64,000 nucleotides of DNA from Sistotremastrum niveocremeum HHB9708 (Eukaryota; Basidiomycota; Agaricomycetes; Sistotremastrales; Sistotremastraceae). How positions within the stretch are numbered: the stretch's first letter is position 1; every line of letters begins with the position of its first letter. The stretch is taken from assembly GCA_001630475.1 (NCBI GenBank), contig KV419402.1:303910-367909 (forward strand). The letters run 5' to 3'. Positions 22,289 to 34,083 of the stretch are shown piece after piece. A program made the translations under genes and the position numbers. The notes under the pieces were generated by a model, which saw only the letters and a program-made list of their open reading frames with translations, was not told the origin of the DNA and did not search any database.

Positions 22289-23159
22289 TCCCTCCCGTCG
22301 CCAGTAACTACATTGCGTCAGAGACCAATAACAGCATCCATTGTGACTATGGGTGCATCGAGTTCGTACCAGACTTGGAATGGACGATGCACGTAAAACC
22401 TCAACGCAAGACAACATCGATCGCATATCTGAACCTTTGAACCTTTTCACGACGTATTGTCCTTCGTTTGCCAGATGTGTGACTGGGCATGTCCTGGTCC
22501 TAGTAGAAAATTATTCGGATGTTATCTGTGCATATACGTGTACTCACCTTCGCAAGATGTCGATGTCATAGGGATTCATTGTGCGCGCGAAGCCTGGAGA
22601 TACATGCGATCGAACCTGAAATGGTTCTGCAGCTTCATTCACCATCAGGTGATATAGAAAGAGATTGAAAGGGAGAACGCACGAGTGTCACATTATCGGT
22701 CAAGTGAGGTGTGATTGCAGATCCACATATATTCTGGAAAATCATATTCAGTCATAGATCCAGACAGCAACGTGCCCAACGAGACATACTCACGACAGAG
22801 AGGTTGAGCACGATGTTGGATCTATCCCAAATGGGGGGTTCGTACAGACAGATTTCGACCAGGATTGAGAGGACCATGGGATGCGGAACCGAGGGCGGAA
22901 AAAACGGGGTAGAAGTAGATGAAAATACGAGTTTCTTCGACCATGCGAAGGGGCAAGCTATAGTATAAGGCATTCGTAGTGAAGAGAGTATAGATGTAAC
23001 GTAAATCATGAAGACTTACGAGGAATATATTTCAAAGGCAGGTGCAGAACCTAAGTCGAGGTTTGATGCAAGAGAAGAACAACGAGAACAACTTATTTCG
23101 AGGACAATGACGAGGTCAGGCACACCTGCCGAAGACCATAAAGAGATAATCGTATCCAA

Positions 23160-23226
23160 ATGAAAGATGGGGATAGATGGGATGAGATGACGAGCCTGGA
23201 ATTGTTTCGCCGCCTTTTATAGAGCA
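23160..23226 (-). promoter_or_regulatory. U11 promoter
   Basis: The gene-strand TATA box CTATAAAAGGCGG is at 23210-23222, then CATCTCATCCCATCTATCCC at 23169-23188. The upstream element GTCTTGGCACC (+ strand) is at 23311-23321. Confidence 0.6.
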
Positions 23227-23700
23227 GCGGAACCGGGTGGAGTTGCTGGAGGCCGCAAGATTGCAAGCTTCTCCGATGATGGGAGCAAATCGGCGATACT
23301 GCAAAGATTGGTCTTGGCACCGCCGTTGGTATCGAGATCTGCATGAAGAGATCTCAAATTTCTGGGGGCTCGGGAGGATTCGGAAGAGCATTGCGAGAAA
23401 GAATCGGACGTGGTTGCTTCGGAGGAGGTTTGGGGAACTGAGTGTAAGATCGGGGGAGACGAAACAAGGGGACACAGATGGTTACGTTTGTCTCTGAGGG
23501 AAACAAAGCTCATCCTAACACACATGCGTCTCATTGATGTTTGCAACTTGAACGACATCTTACGGGTCAGCGTGACTGGGGAAATTTCCGAGAAAAGACA
23601 TGTCATACGTTTATGAGCACCTAATGACATTTCGGCTTTTTTCGGAAATTTTCAATGTTAAATCGAGGCAAGAGAGTCCCACTGTCATTGGTGAAGATGA
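23227..23700. promoter_or_regulatory. divergent intergenic region between U11 and P4
   Basis: No gene is seen in these 474 bp. It holds the U11 upstream element and TCGGAAGA motifs. Confidence 0.35.
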
Positions 23701-24399
23701 GAATGCCAAATAGAACCAAGCGAAGGAAAGGCGGAAAATATTCACTTTGAAAGTCCGCTCTCACTTGCTCTTGCCCTCGTCATTTTCGTGACCACGTCAT
23801 CTGCTTCGATGATTCAACCATTTCTGTGCTTTCTGGATGCTGGAATAATGATCGATAACAGTATCTCTGAGATTCAGCGCCCTTATTCGAGCTGAAGGTG
23901 AGCAAAACACGTCTTAATTCCGGTCCCAGAGGGTAGAGTCCTCATGCCACTTCCTTTTATCGTTGTAGTGCGCTTTGGGGTTCATTTCTGATATCTCGGT
24001 GATTTTTCGATTTTGCTGAGTTCATACTAGTGATTAGCGTGGTCATCTTATTGTTTGCGAGATCTATAGGGAGACGAACTGCGTTTCGTTGGCGAAAAGC
24101 AGTATCGAATACTTCGCTGGGTTGCATTTGGACAGGGTCACGCCAGGGACCGGGTTTTCCAAATTTAAACACGGATGAGTCCTTCTCGTCGTGCACCAAC
24201 GTTTTTTTTTTTGGTTCATATCCTCAACAGAGGAAATCGCGCCAGGTTGGGTTCAGACACCGGTCATCGATAATCGTGTGTCAGTTGGAAAGACGACGAT
24301 ACTGATATTGTCATGAGTTAATCACAGTAAAGGCCGGGTTCCTCTAGGAAATGTAGCATACAACGAGGTTCTGCACAGCCAAAATATTGCCTGTAACTA
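23701..24399 (+). other. P4: possible divergent plus-strand unit beside U11
   Basis: The P block is at 23701-23765 (GCCAAATAGAACCAAGCG, then AAAATATTCACTTTGAAAGT). An intron-like GTGAGC...CGTTGTAG lies at 23898-23968. Frame 24030-24305 is open, but its composition is not convincing. No family is recognised. Confidence 0.35.
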
Positions 24400-25450
24400 C
24401 TACTGATTTATCCGCGATCTCAGAAGAGTAGAACCAGTCGAGGTCACTGCTGATATGAAGATAGCCGCCTTGGCCAGAGATCGAGCTGATCTGTCGTGAA
24501 GGATTGAAACAGAGTGTACATTTTCCTCTTCAACGTCTACGAGACCATATTTGAACGAAATTGAGGGGTGTTCGCCATGTACAGTGAGGCCTGTGGGTGG
24601 TATCAAATGGCCGTTGACCGGCCCTGTGCGAATCCGGACCACATCTAGAAACATCTGAACCACGTCTGAGAGAGCAGGACTTTGTGCTCACCGTTACCAG
24701 TGTTCGGTCGTCCCGCAAATATTTCTCCGCTTGTCTCTAGCTCTCCTACAAGCTCATCTTGAGACAGCAGATGATGCGCATAGGCCTTTATTCTCAAGGA
24801 ACCTCCAGCGTAATCGCTGTTATCGAATGAGAAAAATCATATCCAGGCGAAGGAGGAGCAAATCTCACAAGATGATTTCCTCACGGCTCCAGTTCGGATT
24901 CCTCCCTCTTGTGGAGACTTTAGAGGTTTTCTTATTTTCACCGCACTCTAGAGTGACGTAGAAATGAGAATTCAGGCTGTGACAGCTTGGCGTCTTCGGG
25001 AAGTTGTATCCACGAATGTCTGAAGCAAATCAGCCAACTGCGGCCATGATACCGCCGAGCCCAAATCATTCACCGAATATTTTCAGTTGTCGTCGTGGAA
25101 CCTCGAGTTTATTTCTATACGACAGCTGGTATCAGTGAAGAGACGTCTCGCGTACATCGTTCTTACTCCTCAAATTTCTGAGTAAGGTTCGAAGCCATTC
25201 TGACTTGTCGCGGATAGATGATTGAGCGAGCAAAACATGGGTGCGCGAATGTCCATGCGCCTTCAAAACAGGCCGAACGTTTCTGGTGTGGATGCCTCGA
25301 GGCTGAGTTGAGCTGATCGTAGGGTCCCGGCAATATGAATGTTCACATTCTCTAATGAATGACTGTCGACATAAGTCGGAATATGACTCAGCCCATGAGA
25401 GGTACAAATGCGGTATGATTGCCAGAGGCGTGTGGAGGTCCTTTTCATGT
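24400..25450 (-). other. two diverged copies of an unknown minus-strand ORF segment
   Basis: Minus-strand frames at about 24400-24660 and 25263-25448 align as YGLVDVEEENVHSVSIL against YVDSHSLENVNIHIAG, followed by RSARSL and RSAQLSL. The copies are roughly 800 bp apart. Neither forms a complete gene that I can build. They may be exons of tandem relics of one unknown gene. Confidence 0.3.
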
Positions 25451-26269
25451 CACCATAAGACCGATAGGTATGCTGAAGGGTATTAATAGCCTATGCAGAT
25501 GGCTGTAAATGATTTTTTTCCGTTCCAGACGGTTGCCGTGTCCGTTGGTGACCTCAAGGACCATACTCGCAAACCCTCTACCTCGAAAGGAATCTTCAAA
25601 GGACGACAATGTCTGCATGAGTGCCAGGCCACAAATGTCTCACGAGAACCAATTAGGACCCCCGAATAAGAACAGTCACGGACAGCAATCGACGTCTCCG
25701 AGAGGACCGCCGTTCAGGTGCTCCGGACCGAGCTTTGTTGGATTCGTTCCAAGATTCGTTCTAACCCTTATATGACGAATCCCATGGACGCCGTTTGATT
25801 CTATGAGAGAATGAATGGGACCAAAAAGGCTGGAGGGGCGCAGATCATCCTCAGTCAAAACCTGAGGGCCTGAAGGAGAGCAGATATCATCTAGTCGAAT
25901 TTACGGATTGTTGCCCAGGTTCGGGCAACTCGGTCTCGACACGGAGACAGAAGGTAATGGCATAGACCCTAAAACCGATGGGATTCCGCAAAATGTGGAC
26001 TAATGTGAGAGGTATGAGCCGATTTTTGAATTTAACTCCCTGTACAAGAGCCAGTGCAAGCCAGGATGTCATCAAATTTGCAAAGGAATATCCGAAGAGA
26101 ATAAATGTTCAAACTCCGATCAGGTCCTCGGTTGCAATCGTAACCATGTCATTAACGCTCTGCGCTGTTACCTCTTCTCTTCTCTGTTCGTTTTCTTGTA
26201 ATGTTCTTTTCTAAGCTATCTGGGGTCGGGAAAGCTCGTGTACGAGTTTACGGTGAGTTAGACGCGTCC
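25451..26269. other. no gene recognised
   Basis: Short open frames occur on both strands, but there is no exon chain. The 5' end of the next gene may lie in the last 100 bp. Confidence 0.35.
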
Positions 26270-27075
26270 ACGCCGAAATGAACTCTCGATGACTTCAACG
26301 TTCGGTTTCGGTTGCTTTATCGTATAGCTCTGTTGCTTGCTTGTGACCTGGTTGTCCTCGCTCTTTCTGCTCGAGTCAACATCTTCCAGGAGTTTTTCTG
26401 TATGTATCTCTCTCAGAGATATATTTGCGAGCTGAACAGTATTACCAGTTGCGGCTGACTTGTTCCCATTCGCTCTTTCTATCGTTACTTTGGTTGTTTT
26501 ACTGGGCATGATGATGGCTGATCTCGCCATTTATGATGCTGTCATTACCCGTCCGGCTTTTGAACTTGCGTGGCTTGGAGTTCTTTCTTTCTTATGGCTC
26601 GGTTAGTCGAATTCTCCCTTCCTTCCAGAAACGCGATTCTTACTTGCCGCAGGTTTCAACGCGTTCTCCAGCTCTCGCTGGGCACATTTGACCCCTTCCA
26701 TGTGTGGGAATATACCGATAGGTATGTTCTCCTACATTCTCTATCGACCTATCTCATGAGATTCAGGATATGAAGCGGAGAAGCTTTGGTGTCAGGAAAT
26801 GGTTGCACTGAGAGCGTTCGTTTGGATAGAATGGGTCATCCGTACGTTCCTTCCTAAATCAAGTTGGCTTATACACTAATTCTCTCCGCTCGATAGTATT
26901 CTTGTCCTTTGGATTCTTGCTGCGTTATGTCACGACTCGTTCCGCCGAAGGAGATAAACATATCTGGACGACTAGCCTCTCCCGCTTCGTTCCCAATCAA
27001 TCCAGCATTGGTCACCTCTCTTTCACTAATGTCCAGGGCGAATTTATACAATGGGAGAAGTTTCCGTCTCATTAG
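26270..27075 (+). CDS. MARVEL-like four-TM membrane protein (start unresolved)
   Basis: Five exons can be chained with correct phase. They give a hydrophobic run IALLLACDLVVLALSARV, then SIVTLVVLLGMMMADLAIYD, then the hallmark RPAFELAWLGVLSFLWLGFN, a Cys-containing loop, and LFLSFGFLLRYVTT. The tail is hydrophilic and ends at TAG 27073-27075. Introns lie at about 26401-26450, 26603-26648, 26718-26763 and 26842-26896. The FEL-W-VL-LWL pattern is that of basidiomycete MARVEL-domain-like proteins of unknown role. The frame is closed upstream at a TGA near 26278, with no in-frame ATG after it, so either an unseen first exon exists or the gene has lost its start. Confidence 0.6.
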
Positions 27076-27509
27076 ATGCTTCTATTATCTGGGTGATTTG
27101 ACCTGAGCTTCCCCGGGTTTCCTTCACCGCTGCGCGGATGAACTGGCTCCTTTTTCGGTCTTGTACTTCGTCTTGAGTATATCGTTCGTTCTTTTATACT
27201 TATGACATCATTTTTTTTTCCTTCCCCACCGAAAAATGGTCCGATGGCCTGCTTATTATTTCACGTGTATCAAAGTTGAATCCGTCTTCAATCGGTGTCC
27301 TGGACTGTCAAGGGAACGCCATGTGTCGGTCTGGACTGGAACGTCCCCAAAAAATACTAAGCGGCGTTCCGATCTCCGACAATGGGCGCCGAGTCAATCA
27401 GCGGTTGCGCCAGTTCAACTTGTCCCAGCTCTTGTCCCGTCGAGTCCTTGAGCATCGTTGACGACTCTGCTGTTCATCTAACTGCTATTCTTGAGCCTGT
27501 ACTCTGGCA

Positions 27510-30500
27510 ATGGTCTTTGGACCAAGACTAGCTCGTATCCAGCGGGAAGTCAAGCAGGCGGCATCGGAGCTTGAGCTGAAGCTTGACTCTGGGAACTTGG
27601 ATTGGTGGTACAACGATGAGCTCACTCCGCTGCCTAGTCCTACCTCTCCAACGGTGCCTCTGCCTACTATCATAGGGAATTCGTGGAGAACGTTAGAGGA
27701 GCCTGATGAAGGAGCGTCGCAGGATGTCCACGACGAGAGCGTGGGCGTCGTTGATGTGTCGGTCTTTGAGCGAGAAGAACCCAAGAAGAAAAGAGGGAGA
27801 CCATCGACAGGGGAACCTAAGAAAGGGAAAGTGAGAGCTATGAAGCCAAAGGCCCCTACTCGCAATTCTGAACGTGAGCCTTTTTGATATGCTTTCTAAA
27901 TCTGAGTATTGATTCGAATCTTGGGCGGCAGGAGTTCAACTGAAGATTATAGATAAATTGCAGAAAGCAGCGGAGGAGAAAGTAGAAGATGAAGTCGAGT
28001 CGAGTCATCATAATAATGAGGAGGCGGAATCAGGTACGCTCGATCCCTGCGCAAAGGCTCGGCGGTGACAATGACTGACACGCATGTGTCTCCTAAAAGC
28101 CCCCTCAGACGAACTCGTCGAAACACCAAGATCAACATGGAGGACCATGACACCTTCAAGCAGAAGCGGTATTAGAGATCGCAGCGTCGACTCTGAGGAA
28201 TCCATATCTACACCGCGGGGGAGAAGTAGATCTCGACGTAGTAGGAGTCGTTCGTCGAAAGTGTTCACTCGGGATGTGAGCGTCGAGTCCGAGGACCCCG
28301 CAGAGAATCCACTTCAACTTGCGGATTTGCCTTGTCATCCTCCCGCATCCTTTATCCCATCACCGCTGGCTCGACCTGAGTCGCCACATTTACCATCCGA
28401 TTGGATTCCGGGCTTTTCTCATTGCTTCGACGAAGGGCCCATGGTGCTTGGAGGAAGTCAGAGCTCGTCAGCAAGTAAGTTACTCGCAAGCTTGCCTTTC
28501 GTCGTCTTACCGTATTCCAAATAGCCCTTTACGAACCTCAATTCGGACTTCGTATGAAGGATGCGAAGGGAGAGCACGGCGCTTATCTTCCTGATCAACC
28601 AGATGACGAATGGTTTTCCCTGTATAACGAACCTCCGAACCAGGTCGAAGAGGTCCCAAACGCGCGCGGCATCACCCATATCGCTCCTATTGAACCTTCT
28701 AGCAAACCCAAGGAGTGCAGCGCTGAAGCTGAACACGTCGCAGAAGCAAGGGGTGAAGATTCCAATACTATTCAGAGCAACAGAAAGTCTGCGGATATCC
28801 CACCTATCGGTCGACTCAAACAAGTGGCTCTTACTTCTGAGTCTCACCCCGTACCTCCTCAACACTTTGAATCGACCCTCGTCGAGAGCAGCAGGCGAGA
28901 ACGTAAGTGATCCTTCAAATATAGTTCCTCGAATACCGTTATAATTGCTGTGACAGGACCGCGCGAGCCCTCACTTACCCCTCCTCCATTGATGAAGGAC
29001 GTCGATGCGATGGACGTCGATTACGAATCATCCATACCGCGGAGCGTTTCTTCCGATACGGGCAGCTCTGATTCGTCACGTCCGCTGAACGTTGATGTTC
29101 AAATCGTCACATCCGAGAATGACCGTACTCTCATTTCCGGTGAAGAATCGATAACTCGCATCGGTTCCGAAGAGCTCATCGAGCAGGCCCCGAAGACCAA
29201 GAACACGCGGCGGAAAACTCAGTGGACTGGTAAGACTCTCCAGTTCGTCGCACATTCGTGTACTCACTCATTGATGTAGTCGACGAGTCTTTCGTACCAG
29301 ATCGTCCCAAGAGGACAAGTAAGGCTCCGAAACATCCTGGCATGCTGGATCATTCGGCTTTGAGCGACATCGACTTCCTCGAAATGAGCTCGTCTAGACC
29401 AAGTGTGCAAGAGGATGTGACTCCACAGAAAAAAGTGCGACACACAAAGTCGAAAAGCACTCCAAAGGGCAGTGCCGATGATAGCGCTGAGATATCCGAA
29501 ACTGGTATGTCGCTACGCAATTTTGAGGTACTCTCCGTTAACTCAGGTTTCCAGAATTCGTAACTGTCACCGCACGACGGCCTGCGAGGACGTTGAAAGT
29601 TCCGAAGCATCCGGATATGGTGGATAGCTCATCGATCCTCGGTCTGGAGATGGACATGCCGGCCTGTCAACAGCGGACCAGCATGAAACGGGGTCGTCCA
29701 GATCACGTCGAAGAGTCCAGGAGGCGACGGAAGCTTTCGCCTCGCGCTATCGCTCCGGATGGCGAACTTCCTCCTACTTCTCTACAGCTTGAAGCAAGTG
29801 AATCCAAGATCTCTTTAAGCATACATGTGGAGCCGCAGAGCCGGCCTTTAAGAGCTTCGTCCGAGGAATCTGATCACTCAGTGGATGTCGAAGCTTATGC
29901 AGAGGAGCCACCGTTTAATGTCGAGGACTCGGGTGTTGATGGTTTCAACAATCGTGAGCGTGCGTCGCTAAACTTCACCCCCAAGGAGGCTCGCCGCATC
30001 ATACAAAGTGGTTCTTGCTTGGCCCTTGTCACGAGAAATACTCCTCTTCCTGTCTGCATGCCTTGCTCACGGAGAAATGGAGGCGTTGAGATTTGTCGAT
30101 TTAGAGGTACGAACATCCCTCATAGATCTGCTCCTTCTCATTCTTCAATTGCTGTAGGTGTACGACAACTTATATTGGACGACAAAGGAAAAGCGTTCGA
30201 ATATTGTTTCCCTCAAAGCCTTGAGGTTGAGCCCGAAATGGCGTACCCTCATAAATGGAATATTCGTCCAGCTAAGGAGCACGTCGATCGAATACTAGTG
30301 GGTGACATCCTCTTCGAATTATGCTTGGCCAACCTTGCAACCAGTCCGTCGTACCGCAAATGCTGCTACCATATCTTGAGGCGGAGGCAGCGCATTCGCT
30401 TCGTGACCGCATTGCCCGCAAACCTTTCGAGACCGGATGCCGAGCGACATGCGGTTCGTATATCTTTACCCATGATTCAATCTCAACCAGCTGACATGGC

Positions 30501-32110
30501 CTCAGATACTTGCATGACATCGTTATTCACGACAACGTGGTTATGCCCAATATGTGGTCGTGAGATCTGTGGTGACTGCCACGATCGACTGGGCACGGTT
30601 CTGAACGAATACGAAGACAAAATCAGGACAGACCGCGATTTCGCGCGGAGTATGACAGGTCCCGATTTCGCGAAACGCAAGGCTCGGTGGTTCCGAGAGA
30701 AAAGAAGCTTCTTTGCCGCCATGTGTGCCACAAGGCGAGCCGTTGTACATCCCCCAGATCAATTCCATCCTATCACCTATTTCGAGCCCGCTGATCTCGA
30801 AGTCGCGATCGCCGAGATGGAAGCAAAAGTCCGCGATAGTTTAGAGGGGGCTTCGTTGAACCTGCAACGGCCGCTCAACCTGCCAAAGCTAGACGAGGAA
30901 CACTTCCATCTAAATCCATTTGCGGACCCATGGGGCATTCCATCTCATCCGCTTCCCGCCTTCTCGGTTGAGGAACTCACAGAGTCTACCTTTCGGTCCA
31001 TCTGGACATATGGCGTGCCAATCCTTGTGGATGGTCTCACGCCCTTCATCAGCGAAATGTGGACTCCGCAGGGTCTTACTGCAAAATATGGCGAAGAAGA
31101 TTGCACGATCATGGACTGCGACAGCGAAACAACCGAAGAGATCAAAGTCGCTGAGTTCTTTGACATGTTCGGCGATTTTACATCGGAAAAGCGACAGCGT
31201 TGTCTGAAGTTGAAGGTGAAGCCTCCGCGGCGTTTCTTTCACGACGTGGTCTGACAGTTGCATGATAGGATTGGCCCCCGGCTTCGGATTTCAAAACTGC
31301 CTTCCCTGATCTATTCAAGGAATTTCAGGAGTTTGTTCCGATACCGAATTATTCTCGCCGAGACGGTGTTTTGAATATTGCGTCTTACTTTCCAACCAAC
31401 TGTGTGGCTCCCGATATCGGTTAGTTTCGGGGAACCGTCAAGTAATCACGCGTTAATTCTCGTTACTAGGTCCAAAGATGTATAACGCATTCGCCTCGCA
31501 TGATGGACCCGGAAGCAACGGATCTACTCGGCTACATATGGACATGGCAGACGCGGTGAACGTTATGACCTACGCGACGGAGTGTCCCAACGGTTTGACC
31601 GGAGTTGCTGCTTGGGATCTCTTCCGGCGCGAAGATTCTGAGAAGATACGATGGTTCCTGCGACAGGAATTCGGCCTTGATCCGATTGAAGATCCTATTC
31701 ACAAGCAGCGGTTCTATCTGGACTCAGAGCTGAGGGAGAAGCTTTATCAGCAGTATGGAATCATCAGCTTCCGGGTGTATCAGCAACCCGGCGAGGCTAT
31801 ATTCATCCCTGCCGGTTGTGCGCATCAGGTGAGCTCAAATTTAACAAAGTTTGATCGGAAACTCGATCTCACCTCTTTGTAGGTATGCAATCTTGCGGAT
31901 TGCATAAAGGTCGCTGTCGACTTTGTCAGTCCGGAGAACGTTGAACATTGCGCTACCCTTACTCGGGAATTCCGGGAACAAAATGGCGAAAGTCTCTGGA
32001 AAGAAGACGTTCTTCAACTTCGAACAATGATGTGGCATGCTTGGAAGGCATGCAGGAAGCTCGAAGACGAGCTTCATTCGGCCAACACCACCCGGCCTAT
32101 GGATCTTTGA
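27510..32110 (+). CDS. JmjC-domain protein, KDM3-like histone H3K9 demethylase candidate
   Basis: Eleven exons join in phase: 27510-27873, 27932-28033, 28100-28474, 28525-28902, 28957-29229, 29280-29504, 29555-30106, 30158-31215, 31269-31419, 31470-31828 and 31883-32110. The product has 1354 residues. The N-terminal half is disordered, with an AT-hook-like KKKRGRPSTGEPKKGK, an RS-rich patch and two PKHP motifs. Cysteine clusters (CMPCSRRNGGVEIC, CPICGREICGDC) resemble the zinc-binding region before the JmjC domain in KDM3/JMJD1 proteins. The C-terminal JmjC domain has the Fe(II) HxD motif in TRLHMDMADAVNVMTYA and the distal His in PAGCAHQVCN. The expected role is 2-oxoglutarate-dependent demethylation of histone lysines in the nucleus. 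Activity is inferred from family. Confidence 0.85.
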
Positions 32111-34083
32111 CTTTCATCTATGAAGTCCTACTGTTGCTTTCGTCTTCTTCGTTATCATCGGTGATCGTGCTTTGAATATTGCGATTCGAATCTTACTTGT
32201 ATATCTTCGATTATCTTGCTTTTTCTTTGTCGTTCGTTGGTTCGTGATGTTTATATGTATTATATTGTTGTAGCATAGATCAATCTAGCCGTGTATAATG
32301 TCGCCCAGCTATAGTTTATTCTCATCGCGGTCGACTCGGCCGAGGACGAAAATGACGACTGTACGTAATCGGATTTGCGTTTCTCTGCCACCAATGGAAC
32401 AACGTTCTGCCTGTCCTCTCTGAAGACTATGGTCTGGCGACAGTAGAATTTACCTGGTTGCACACCACGTAAACTGCCAACATGTGGTATCCGTATACCG
32501 GGTGGCACAATACAACGTGGTCATATTCTTGATACAGAACGTCGACTCGCCGGCCGGCGTCAAACCATCAGGAAGACTCCCAGCGACTGCTTGACCTCTC
32601 CGAGCTGTTCTCAGGTCTCAGGGGTCAATACGGAGATTCATAACAGCGCAATCCCGTTGCCATTGCCGGTTCGTCGAAGACATCGGGCTCGGAGTCTGGG
32701 ACGACTGCGATGTTAGACTTTGCTCGGAAGAGCGACGAAGGCTTATCTGTTATCGTTGGACGACGTACCTGTTATGAACGGTCTTCGAATCAACTCAGTA
32801 TGCTGCAGCGCGCGCTAAGCTCTCTTCCAAAAAAATATTAATGCCAGCATTGAGCTCGAAACATATTTGATGAGATTGCTATGAGTAGGCCACGCGAGGG
32901 TCGAGGCAATTACCCCAATTTGATTCATCGAGGTCTGTGGATCTCATTCTCGCGAATCTGACTTTCACACATTTATTCATTTTATTCTTAGTTTTTATTG
33001 GCGCTCAGAATCCCCGTAAATCGGTCGTTCTCGGGTGGGCAACTTGATACTCTCTTGAAAGGTTCAAATCTCCTCGGACAACATGAAGATGTTATTCCTG
33101 GACCTGACCGGTTGTGGTTACTATGTCGCAAATGCATCCTTTTGAATTCCTCCGCTTTCAGGATGGCGAAACTGGAAGCTTTGTCTCAGGATGGAAGGCT
33201 GCCCAGGATCTTTCTATACGAGTGAACAGCTTCCCTTCTTTCTCCGCACGCGACGGGGTGTTACTATCAGTCAAAGATGTCGAGAGGACTCAGGCCGGTC
33301 TCAGAACGCCGACATGATCTATGTCGAAGATGTCAGCTTGTATTCTGTTGTCGAACAAGTCGGATGATCCCTAACGCTCACCACTAGTACCGGCGTGGCT
33401 CATAAGCAACATCTGACAAGAGCACGGAAGGGGTTCTGGCTTGGCATGCTGGCGTTCGATAAATCGATGGACGAGTCGATTGCACGTTCTAAGGACCCCT
33501 CTATGTCAGTAATGTCATTGGTAGGATTGGCTTTCACTTTTGGATTGCGATAGAAACCAGAAACATCCCATAAGCGGTCAGCATGGCCTTCACAGGGTGA
33601 TCAGCGCTCAGCCCCAAATCATAAGCCAAGGACTCTCTTTTGGGTTAGCTTACTGATGCGCTCGACTGAGCTAGGTCAACTAATTGTGAATCAACATGAT
33701 AACGTTAACATGCGCCCCTGTTCGGCTTCGCCATCGATAACTGAGAACAGTGTGAATAGCCCAAAACGAGGTGTCTTTGATTTAATTGATTAAAAATCGA
33801 ATCCAAAATATGACTCTCCAAGCAGCTGATAGAAGTACCTAGCAAAGATCGTACCTCCTGAATGTCAGTGTCGAAGAGTCAACGTAAACAGAACACCTAG
33901 CGTTTTCGGCCAGGTTTCCGGCATCTAAACAACTCAACTCGACCGGAGTTACTGTGTTGCCATTATCGCGCCATGCAATCAGGGTAATGCGGGCCATGCT
34001 CTCGGCCTTCGCAGCTCATATCTTCTCATAACCTCTTTCTTCCCATCATAAACTCATCTCTGAGTCCCTCGACGACACGAGAA
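32111..34083. other. intergenic, no gene recognised
   Basis: Short frames at 32998-33317 are open but show no recognisable domain. Nothing else is supported. Confidence 0.4.

Larger units (their letters stand above)
22240..23226 (-). other. array unit U11
   Basis: This is the rightmost unit. An ATG near 23142 reads MVFGRCA and meets a possible GTGTGC donor. The last frame ends GDGREYIEHFLDAI with its stop inside the AATATAA of the 3' block. A second, weaker TAGATG-rich stretch with a TATAGTATAAGG at about 22960-22972 may be a decayed extra promoter. Confidence 0.4.

Noticed and set aside
22890-22975. A twelfth array promoter
   Set aside because: The GA tract and TATAGTATAAGG are degenerate and no matching 3' block exists for it.
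25180-25200. GGTTCGAAGCC, a B-box match suggesting a tRNA
   Set aside because: No A box or cloverleaf arms can be found around it.
30454-30505. Possible extra intron in the JmjC gene
   Set aside because: Removing these 52 nt shifts the frame to an early stop, while reading through keeps the zinc-binding region intact.
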